Shown here: one piece after another, positions 1 to 7,028 of the stretch | Position numbering within the stretch: the stretch's first letter is position 1 | Layout: each line of letters starts with the position of its first letter | Assembly: GCA_001766655.1 (NCBI GenBank) | Contig: MJCC01000038.1 | Location: 1 to 14,234, forward strand | DNA from: Phytomonas francai | Lineage: Eukaryota > Euglenozoa > Kinetoplastea > Trypanosomatida > Trypanosomatidae | Direction: 5' to 3' | Length of the DNA stretch: 14,234 nucleotides | Made by a program: the position numbers and the translations under genes | Notes under the pieces: generated by a model | The model's database searches: none | The model's input: the letters and a program-made list of their open reading frames with translations, nothing else | Told to the model about the DNA's origin: nothing

Positions 1-193
1 GTGAAAAGGTCGCAAACGGAAGGGTTCGAACCTTCGCGTGAGTTCACACCCGCTTAGCAGGCGGGCGCCTTAACCACTCGGCCACGTTTGCACTGAGCAC
101 CGGCGAACATTATCCTAAAGCTGGAAAAAACTTTACCCACAAGCACTCCAACAAAACCTCCGTTTTTGCGCCATTGCGACACGACGCAGGTTC
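1..193. repeat. 193-bp direct repeat, left copy (tRNA-Ser plus 5' flank)
   Basis: This stretch recurs in the same orientation at 11804-11997. Positions 1-94 match without a difference, including the whole tRNA-Ser gene. A short stretch at about 95-112 is diverged with a one-base length difference, and 113-193 then matches again with one substitution in the A-run. Similarity stops abruptly after the bases GACGCAGGTTC. The repeat may extend beyond the window edge on the left, because the copy starts at base 1. The conserved ~100 bp outside the tRNA is its upstream flank, so the copied unit is larger than a tRNA gene. Confidence 0.93.
11..91 (-). tRNA. tRNA-Ser(GCT)
   Basis: On the minus strand the sequence folds as a type II tRNA of 81 nt. 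The acceptor stem is GCAAACG with CGTTTGC and discriminator G. The anticodon stem is CCCGC/GCGGG around the loop CTGCTAA, giving anticodon GCT, which reads AGC and AGU serine codons. The long variable arm (GTGA..TCAC) is the class mark of tRNA-Ser. The T arm is GAAGG/CCTTC with loop TTCGAAC. Internal A box (TGGCCGAGTGG) and B box (GGTTCGAACCC) are intact. A run of four T on the minus strand at 7-4 can serve as the RNA polymerase III terminator. It lies downstream of the last minus-strand protein gene and is identical to the gene at 11814-11894. Confidence 0.97.
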
Positions 194-217
194 TCACTAA
201 TTATGAAGATTTAACTG

Positions 218-334
218 CTTCAACAAGCTCCTCACCAGTAGAATGTTCGATCGTTTTTTTTTATTATTATTCGGATTGAACGTGGTTTCAATGGAATTAG
301 AAATGGTTGGATTGTAAGACCAAAACTAAAATTG
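218..334 (+). repeat. Diverged inverted repeat B, left copy
   Basis: The plus strand here matches the reverse complement of 12009-12119. Shared blocks in order include CTTCAA, GTAGAAT, GATCGTT, CGGATTGAA, AAATGGTTG and AGACCAAAACTAAA, with small gaps and substitutions between them. I judge identity by eye at roughly 75 per cent outside gaps. The segment starts 25 bp beyond the end of the tRNA-Ser direct repeat. The partner starts about 12 bp beyond the end of the other tRNA-Ser repeat, but is flipped. I see no coding potential and no known RNA signature in it. Confidence 0.8.
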
Positions 335-525
335 AAAAAAATGAAATTCCTCCAGGATTCAAGTTTCCCGAGTCAACTCGGTTCTGCATGGAGGTATTGA
401 CCGACTATGGAATAGATATCCATGCACTTTATCTAGAGCTTAATAATAATATAAACATTTAGTTCTTCTCAATCTTTTGGTCATTTTTCCTAAATAAAGA
501 ACGGGTGGCTGTACGAAAATGATCA

Positions 526-552
526 ATTTTGGCCTTTTCGAAAGGTCAAAAT
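526..552. other. 12-bp hairpin with 3-nt loop
   Basis: ATTTTGGCCTTT, loop TCG, AAAGGTCAAAAT form a 12-bp stem with one G-T pair. It lies about 370 bp downstream of the VID27 stop codon. There is no adjacent T run to make it a classical terminator. It could be a 3' UTR structure or a polyadenylation or termination feature, but nothing in the sequence decides this. Confidence 0.6.
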
Positions 553-921
553 GAATGCTCGCTACTACATTGATAACATTCTCTGCGCTTGTGTGCTGCG
601 AACACGCGGAAAATGGAATCTAACTAGTGACTGAACTTTACCTCACCCACTACTCATTTCCTTGAGTAAAAAAAAAAACGACAGATAAAAAGGTTTGCAG
701 ACATAAAGCTTAATTAAGACTTTATAAAACAGATGTGTGCGCGTGTATTCCTATGACCAGTTAAACACAGTAGTCGTTTTCGATAACACAACTGTAAAAT
801 CTTTTTGCTCTACACGTGCCTCTCCTCTTAGTCTGGCAATGTACAAACTAACCAAATAATGAATGAAGTATATATTAATAGTGTTGGCTTATGAATGCAA
901 ATACTATGCCCTCAATGACCC

Positions 922-2565
922 TTAATCTCTTTTTCCCCAGGTCCATTTTCGAAAAGATCGCTTAGATTCTTCTATTGGTATCGAACCTATATTTTCTTTT
1001 GATAGGTAAGTCACTGTGGAAGGCTGTGGTGTGTTGATTGACAGCGCTGTATGACCAACTGAGACCATGTCGCATGGGGCGGTCCGATTTTTTTCCTCTG
1101 CCTTTATCAGAGCCTTCATGCTCCAGACCAGTAAAAACGCACCACAGCTGGCCGTGGCACAATGTTCTCCGGTGGACGTATCCACATCGAATTTGGCACT
1201 CGTAAAGCACACCCCATCTTTACCTCCCATTTCTTCAATTTGAGACGGCGATGGCAACAGACGCAAAGGTGTCGGTTTGTGTTTTCCCATCCTGGTTGTG
1301 AACCCATCCGCTTCATTGCCGTCGCTGTCCAGGTATTTGGTATTAATAAACAGAATAAACTTCTCACAGGTTGCCAGTATATGACTTCCGTCAGCTGTAA
1401 TGTCGAGCGCGAGGATAGGGGTTTTGGTATCCAAAAGGGTCTTTGCGGTCTTCGGAAAGTGGCCGCCCTTTGGTTTGCGTGACCCTGGTGGGCCTGTGTA
1501 GAGGCGAACATTGCCAACAGAGTCGCCGATTGCGAGATGACCAGCCTTGGACGTGGTGTGACATGTAAGCGGCTTTGCAGACTTCAGACTGTAGTCGCTC
1601 AAGTCTTTTCCACTCTCCAGGACCACGCACGACTTGGGATTCATGCGTGTGTCGATGTTAAAGGCCACATTTGGGGCGAGACAGGTGTAGACTCCATCGC
1701 TGTTTTCTGCCGTCTTAGCACTATATGCCACCGAGACAATCGACCTATTTGCTGGATTATACTCCTGCACGACCTTTCCTCTTTCAAGGTCAATTTCTCC
1801 GATTTTGTTTCGCTCCCCACCGAATACCATCAACTTGCGCTCCGTTGCATCCATCAGGCTTCCCGTGATCGATGAGTCGACCCCATCTACGACGATCTTT
1901 TCAACAGATTTAGAAAAAACGCCTTTTTGGTCTTGAACTGGAAGCGCGAGCATTTCCACGCTGTTTGTGTCGTTTCCATACTTCCGCAAAATGAGGGCTC
2001 GATTGAACTGCATGGCATGAGAAAAGCATATATTCCCTCCTCCTGTTTTCATTTGTGAGGCCGAATTAATGTCAAAGGCATACACAGGCTTCTCGTCGTC
2101 CTCGTTGAGGATGGTATGTGTACTCGTTGGTGCCATGTACTCATACCACTCGTCTGACGTATCCAGTACCTCTGTCCCAGTCAGAATACCATATATACAT
2201 TGATTGTACACCTCTACACAACGACTCATTACATTGACAGCAAGGAGGCCCTTGATATCGATGAAGCGAAAAGCCAGGTCCTCAATTTTTTTGTCAATTT
2301 TTGTGGACCAGTGCACAGAGGAATACTCTTTGCAGTACAGAAGTTCCATTTGAATGCTTATGGGTTGACTTAGTTCATTATCCTCGTTATGATATACATT
2401 TGCCGTGTATTGATCGTCACTGCGACGGGATTTTTTCTCAATAGTGAATTTGAAGTCACCAACTTCACCAAGAGGTTCATAGGAATCATCGCCGTTTTTG
2501 ATTATCACCCTTTGATACAAGGTCCCGCGGCCCTCGAAAAGTGTTGAGATACTTGAGTGACGCAT
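922..2565 (-). CDS. VID27: VID27-family protein (WD40-like beta-propeller)
   Basis: This 547-residue protein matches the VID27/CYPRO4 family, named for a yeast vacuolar import and degradation factor. Its biochemical role is poorly defined and it is thought to be cytosolic. Family-typical segments are the propeller entry LMVFGGERNKIGEIDLERG (residues 246-264), LAIGDSVGNVRLY (344-356), and the strand pair ILALDITADGSHILATC (384-400) followed by FILFINT. The first ~220 residues would correspond to the family's variable N-terminal half, which often has a PH-like fold. Yeast VID27 is longer, so this is a compact member. The start is the first ATG after a pyrimidine tract (about 2680-2722) and AG at 2670-2671, giving a 5' UTR near 104 nt. 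The gene ends in TAA and has no in-frame stops. It is the last protein gene of the minus-strand array. Confidence 0.85.
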   Translation of the reverse strand: MRHSSISTLFEGRGTLYQRVIIKNGDDSYEPLGEVGDFKFTIEKKSRRSDDQYTANVYHNEDNELSQPISIQMELLYCKEYSSVHWSTKIDKKIEDLAFRFIDIKGLLAVNVMSRCVEVYNQCIYGILTGTEVLDTSDEWYEYMAPTSTHTILNEDDEKPVYAFDINSASQMKTGGGNICFSHAMQFNRALILRKYGNDTNSVEMLALPVQDQKGVFSKSVEKIVVDGVDSSITGSLMDATERKLMVFGGERNKIGEIDLERGKVVQEYNPANRSIVSVAYSAKTAENSDGVYTCLAPNVAFNIDTRMNPKSCVVLESGKDLSDYSLKSAKPLTCHTTSKAGHLAIGDSVGNVRLYTGPPGSRKPKGGHFPKTAKTLLDTKTPILALDITADGSHILATCEKFILFINTKYLDSDGNEADGFTTRMGKHKPTPLRLLPSPSQIEEMGGKDGVCFTSAKFDVDTSTGEHCATASCGAFLLVWSMKALIKAEEKNRTAPCDMVSVGHTALSINTPQPSTVTYLSKENIGSIPIEESKRSFRKWTWGKRD

Positions 2566-2810
2566 TTTTCTTCTTCTTCTTCTTCTTCAAATATGAAATA
2601 TAAAATATAAAAGAGTTGTTCTCGTTGATACCTTTTTTGTCTGTATAAAAGGCTAATTTGATGGATAATCTCCAGGATTCGGATAGAAAATAATTCAGAA
2701 AAACAACAAGAAACGGGAGAAGTATGAGCGACGGTAGATTTCATCATTAATTCTATTGACATCAACCACTAAGCGAATATAATCAATCTTAGAATTTTGC
2801 TCCCCGCCTT
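2566..2810 (-). promoter_or_regulatory. Intergenic trans-splicing region upstream of the VID27 gene
   Basis: On the minus strand this 245-bp spacer carries a pyrimidine-rich stretch (about 2722-2680), then an AG at 2671-2670, then an ATG-free leader to 2565. A GAA/AGA triplet tract (2566-2590) sits directly before the start codon. The same spacer must hold the polyadenylation site of the upstream 934-codon gene. The arrangement is the usual kinetoplastid one, where trans-splicing of one mRNA directs polyadenylation of its upstream neighbour. Confidence 0.55.
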
Positions 2811-5615
2811 TTATCCATCGTTGGTCGTCCTAATACTCAGTTCTGCCATTTGCACCGGCGTCGTTGTAATACAGTTCAGCACTATCGTTTTGATGAGAGT
2901 AGATAATCGCTTCCACACCATCAGCCTGTCAAGGTCTCTACCCTTTCCCTCATAAACAACGTTTTGTTCAGCTGTATCGGATGTAAGATGCTGATATAAA
3001 ATAAGTGCTTGCTGGATAACCTTGGGGATCTGAATACTGCGTTTTGAAGCGCTCGAATCAATTTTTGATTCCGGTGACATAGAGGACAGAGTCATCTTGG
3101 TCGCGTGCTCCAACAACTGGTGCCACACGAGCTCTTGTTTTGCTATCGAGGACTGTGTTGTGAGGTCAGTTTCTATCGAAGCAGGATCAAATGGAAACCA
3201 AGTATATGTAGTGTCCTGTACCGGTGCCACTTCCACCTCAGAAAGTACCGCAAAACAACATAGAGAAGCTCGTGCATTAGCTGCTACCCATGCAGCTGCC
3301 GTTTCCCCACATGCAATCACCACGTCCGCTTCATCATGAAGGGCAGCTAGTGAAGTATTCAGATCGTCGCTAAACAACATCATCAGACCGCCCTGTTGGT
3401 CCCAAAGCACGGATGTAGGCACAGACTCTGAACGACTTGTGGAGTTACCAGCGGAGACGGAGGACCCAACTTCGTGGACGCACCAGGGTGCAAAGTACTG
3501 CCGAATATTGTGCAAAAAGGTGTCAGTAGTCATAAGAGGTGTTCCCGTAGAGTTCCCGTGATGAAACACAAGCGCTACACGGGGCAGACGCCCGAGGCAG
3601 CCTCCCGCGCCCCATCCCTGGCGCGACTGTGCGAAGAAAACATCCTGCACAATGGCCCGAGCTACAGCAAAAATCGGGAATGCCTCGCCAAAGGCCATCG
3701 GGTTCTGGCAAAACTTACGCTGGAGTTCAGCGATGGAGCTGAAAGTGATAGGTGGTGACTGACAAGCAGAGGTCGGTTCGTTGTCGCCATGCCGCAGCTG
3801 AACCACCTCGGTGCTAGCGAATGTCGTGAAAAGATTGAATGCCGCAGAATCTGTGAAGTTGCCAAGTGCGATGCGCTCCAGTAGTGCTGGGCCGAGACTA
3901 TGAGGATCTGTTGAGGGAGAGTGCGGAGTTTGTTCTGTTATGGGTGTAGACAACACCGTTTGAATCAAAAGCAGCTGTTCTCTACTGGCCGGGACGAGGA
4001 CTTTGTTACCTCTGAAAACTGATCCGGACACCCTCACCTTGGAGCCCGTTCTCGCTTCGCTTTCTGCGCGGGGGGCACCCTTGAAGTGCACGATCAGCTG
4101 CCTTGTGGGCTCTCTTAGATGCACCAGAAGCTTGAGGATATTCGCCTCAGCCTCCACTATGGGATTAGGTGGACACAGTGTCGACGGCGTAGTCTCGGTA
4201 TCGTGGACAACAAGAAAGAAATCTATTGGGGGAGCGTCACACAAGAGCCTTCTCAGATTTTCCTCACCCTCACAAGCATCTTCCTGTAACATGCACAACC
4301 ACACCTTACACGCAGTGGAAAAAGCGAAATTAATGGCAGGTAGTGGAACTTTTCCGTGACACATGGCAGATGCGGGGTGGCTTCCGACAGGTCCGGCACC
4401 GCTCGGCAATGCCGAGTCTCCTTTCTTCATACCATCGATCGGCCGCACAATGTGCCCTCGCAAAGACATGAACACCTCAAGTCGCCGCAGCATTTCGTAG
4501 TGATCGAACACGCAGAGTACAACAGGTACGCTAAAATGCCTACCAATTCCCTCACAATTGTGTTCACCATGAAAGAGTTTTGTTCCTCGATTCTTGTTCA
4601 CACCGAATCGTGATGCCATACGAAGAAGTTGATTTCCAACAATTGTATTTACCTCACGAAAAGTATTGGCTAAGAATATGTGCTTGCTCATCGGAGGAAT
4701 GTAACTTGCTGTGAGGATGCCATTCACAGGACCAACACTAGTGGTGACATGGTGGTTGGGGCTGGTGTCCAAAAGTGGTGGCGACATTACTGCAGAGCTG
4801 GCACTATTTTCAACATCTTTTGTCTGAAGAGATAATTTTTGTTTGTGCACATTCTCCTCATCATCTGGCACTATCCTATTTCGCTTTACAGCTGGACCTT
4901 CTGCTTGAACTCTTCCACCTCTGCTTTTGGCAGCAGTGTTAGGAAAGTTGGCAGACATCTCAAATTGCCGCAACCACACGGCATAAGCCTATTCAGGATG
5001 AACAGGGCCAGCATGTATAGAATGCTGCAAAAGGTACTCTATCGGTGACTGAGGTGACGCGCAGCCATCGACGACTATATCGTCTTCATTTTCTTCTTCG
5101 TCTGTGTCGCCATCCTCTATGGCTCCTTCTTCAGGTTCTGGTCCGCTATTGTACTCTTTGTTCCTTTTGAAAAGAGCCAATCGACGTAAAAATTGCGGGG
5201 GACACGGTATAAGGTCGAATAAAGAAATCGCCTCATCGTCAGCCCCGGGGTCCAACAACAGGAAGGAGACACTTGCTGTGCCAGCAGAAGCCTGGATCCC
5301 AGTTATTTCAGCCAAGGCATACGCTATGCGGTACATTTGCTGGAGCGGCGACGCACACGACAGCGGTGATGAAGGGCCAGGACTGATTCGAAGTCTATAT
5401 GGCGCAAGTACAAGGGCGCCGACACACATATGGCAGCTGTCCTTTTCTCCACGCACCTCATTCCCGAGACTGTGCCTGAGTCATAATGAAAAACTAGGAA
5501 TGCTGAGCATGTTCTTACAAGTGCTATCGCCTGAGTGGCTGGCGCGCTCATTTCTCCCTTCCCACTTATTAAGCTGCGACATTGCTTCAGGCAAGCCATC
5601 CTGGTCTTTGAACAT
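2811..5615 (-). CDS. Unrecognised 934-aa protein with two in-frame stop codons and a receiver-like region
   Basis: One continuous register runs from the ATG at 5615 to TAA at 2811. It is broken only by TGA at codon 45 (5481-5483) and TAG at codon 209 (4989-4991). Under a Blastocrithidia-type code these would be Trp and Glu. Residues about 160-183 are strongly acidic and 244-247 (KRNR) are basic. Residues 363-557 look like a degenerate receiver fold: VVLCVFDHYEMLRRL, then GHIVRPIDG (strand 1, helix 1, strand 2), IDFFLVVHD (464-472), RQLIVHF (505-511) and KVLVPASREQLL (538-549). The expected Lys before Pro is Val. Residues about 676-795 hold further alternating strands and helices with no family I can name. 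The start is the first ATG after a T/pyrimidine tract and AG at 5710-5711. No acceptor precedes the inner ATGs. If the stops are genuine, this is a pseudogene. Confidence 0.72.
4989..4991 (-). other. In-frame TAG, probably read as an amino acid
   Basis: The reading before it ends SIHAGPVHPE and the reading after it begins AYAVWLRQFEM in the same register. The downstream frame has no ATG for another ten codons (GTG at 4979, ATG at 4958). There is no pyrimidine tract or AG acceptor between the two parts, so they cannot be two normally processed kinetoplastid genes. In Blastocrithidia, UAG is read as Glu; here the identity of the residue is inferred, not seen. Confidence 0.7.
5481..5483 (-). other. 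In-frame TGA, probably read as an amino acid
   Basis: The 44 codons from the ATG at 5615 end SIPSFSL. After the TGA the same register continues LRHSLGNEVRGEKD and stays open to the TAG at 4991. The next ATG in this register after the TGA is at 5429. In Blastocrithidia UGA is read as Trp. A nonsense mutation or base error would look the same in a single sequence. Confidence 0.65.
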
Positions 5616-5730
5616 CAAGGCCAAACCCAATTATATCCGATAGATTTGTTCCCCTCTTGCTATAGGATGTTGCGTACACGCGTACGCCCTGAACTTGATG
5701 TCAATAATCCTCAATAATAAAAAAAAGGAG
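5616..5730 (-). promoter_or_regulatory. Trans-splice acceptor and 5' UTR of the 934-codon gene
   Basis: On the minus strand a run of T and C (5730-5712) is followed by AG at 5711-5710. From that AG the first ATG met is 5615, giving a 94-nt leader without upstream ATGs. The same register is open upstream of 5615 until a TAA at 5631-5633. This placement is the main reason to start the gene at 5615, upstream of the TGA, and not at an internal ATG. Confidence 0.6.
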
Positions 5731-7028
5731 TACATGCAGGGGGGAAGCATCGATGCAAAGAAGCAAAAAAATACTGTTTTCTATTGTTCATAGTTTAAAA
5801 CCACTCTGTGACACTGTATGGTATACACAACACCTGGAAACTTGCGTTACGAAAAGACGTATAGAAATACAGATGCAATCCAATGACCTGTGCCACATTC
5901 GGACCTTACGTACGTGCTACGTGTAGTACAAGCACAAAATCAACAAAAGCACACATTTTAAGGGAGTTGTGTTTTTTTTTGGATAGCTACATTCAGAAGC
6001 CATGTGCATTTAAAGCATTTCCATCTTCCGGATGGGAAATAAAATGAGGTGAAGGAGGCTAGTTTCCTAAACTATACCTTCCCCCCCTATGCATGTATAT
6101 ACAGAACACAAGAAAAGGCTACATGAAGGGAGTCGTAGAGTGAATGAGTCACACACTTGTATTTGAAAAAAAAAAGATCTTGTCAAAGAAACTATACACT
6201 GGAGCTACAAACTAACACGCCGAAACAAATAGCTTTATCATCAGGCTACATCCCTGGTTACCTCAAAATGGATTTGACTTAGTCTGCCGTTTGTGGGTGA
6301 GTGATCAAGAGCACGTTTACTTCCTGTGCCTTTTCACCTTGGAGCTTGCCTCGTTCCTCAACTGTTTCTTGGCCGTTGCAAGCACACATATTTCATGCCT
6401 TGATTTGTATGCTTCTTTGATTTTACCCTGGTGTTCCTGCCATCTGTCTCACTGATGTAATTTAAATACTTTTCTGGACAGGCTCTTCAAAACTGTCTGT
6501 TTACTCCTTTCATCGTGACGAAATGGGGAAATATTGTGGATGACGGAATCACAAGAAAGGGTTGTGTGCCGCTATTAAAGGAAAAACATTAATCCATCAT
6601 TCCCGGTGACAAACCTAAGGTTCAAATTGCAGAAGTAAATATTCAGGAGATATTATGTATGAAACTGTCGATTTTATCACTTTAAATACGATTGATAACT
6701 AAATAAAAATTTCAATACGCGCAAAGAAAACAGTAATATAACGGAAAAACATTCTTATATCTTGCTTCCTCGGAGGCCTCTCTCTCTCTAGATTTCTGGC
6801 CGATACATACAAGCACGGAAACAGCAGGGCAAATCAAAAATAAATATGTCGTTGGTTATTTAAAATTAAGCATTTCACAGATCATCCTTAATTCATAGCT
6901 GTATATATATGTAGAAAAGCGATGCCGATCGTCATAGTGTTCTTAGAAGCCACTAAATTATTTTTCCCGTGGATTTGCTCAAGTGTTTGCAACAGCTATC
7001 ATATAGCGTATAACGTAGAATGTTCTTC
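5731..7028. other. Non-coding interval, 3' side of the RING gene
   Basis: About 1.3 kb separates the RING gene stop from the next acceptor on the same strand. It is AT-rich with homopolymer A runs, a seven-C run near 6080 and a CT dinucleotide tract at about 6778-6788. No uninterrupted frame of useful length is present. The sub-interval 6280-6600 is less AT-rich and carries longer partly open minus-strand frames, described under findings. Most of the stretch is presumably the long 3' UTR of the RING gene plus spacer. Confidence 0.6.

Larger units (their letters stand above)
194..921. other. Non-coding interval between tRNA-Ser and the VID27 gene
   Basis: This AT-rich stretch has no credible reading frame on either strand. 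It holds the 3' untranslated and intergenic sequence downstream of the minus-strand VID27 gene. Two structured items are visible: a diverged segment repeated in inverted orientation at 12009-12119, and a tight hairpin at 526-552. A smaller palindrome, CCGAGT-CA-ACTCGG, lies near 370-383. Several homopolymer A and T runs occur. Confidence 0.7.

Noticed and set aside
4989..5456. A separate 155-codon gene starting at GTG or at the ATG at 5429
   Set aside because: No acceptor tract precedes it, and its register runs directly into the large downstream frame across a single TAG.
5324..5599. 91-codon minus-strand frame overlapping the start of the 934-codon gene
   Set aside because: Its ATG is not the first after the acceptor, its register does not continue into the downstream gene, and its composition is arginine- and cysteine-rich as expected of an off-frame.
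5104..5643. 179-codon plus-strand frame
   Set aside because: It is antisense to the 934-codon gene, whose minus-strand register, acceptor and neighbours fit better; no domain is recognisable on the plus strand.
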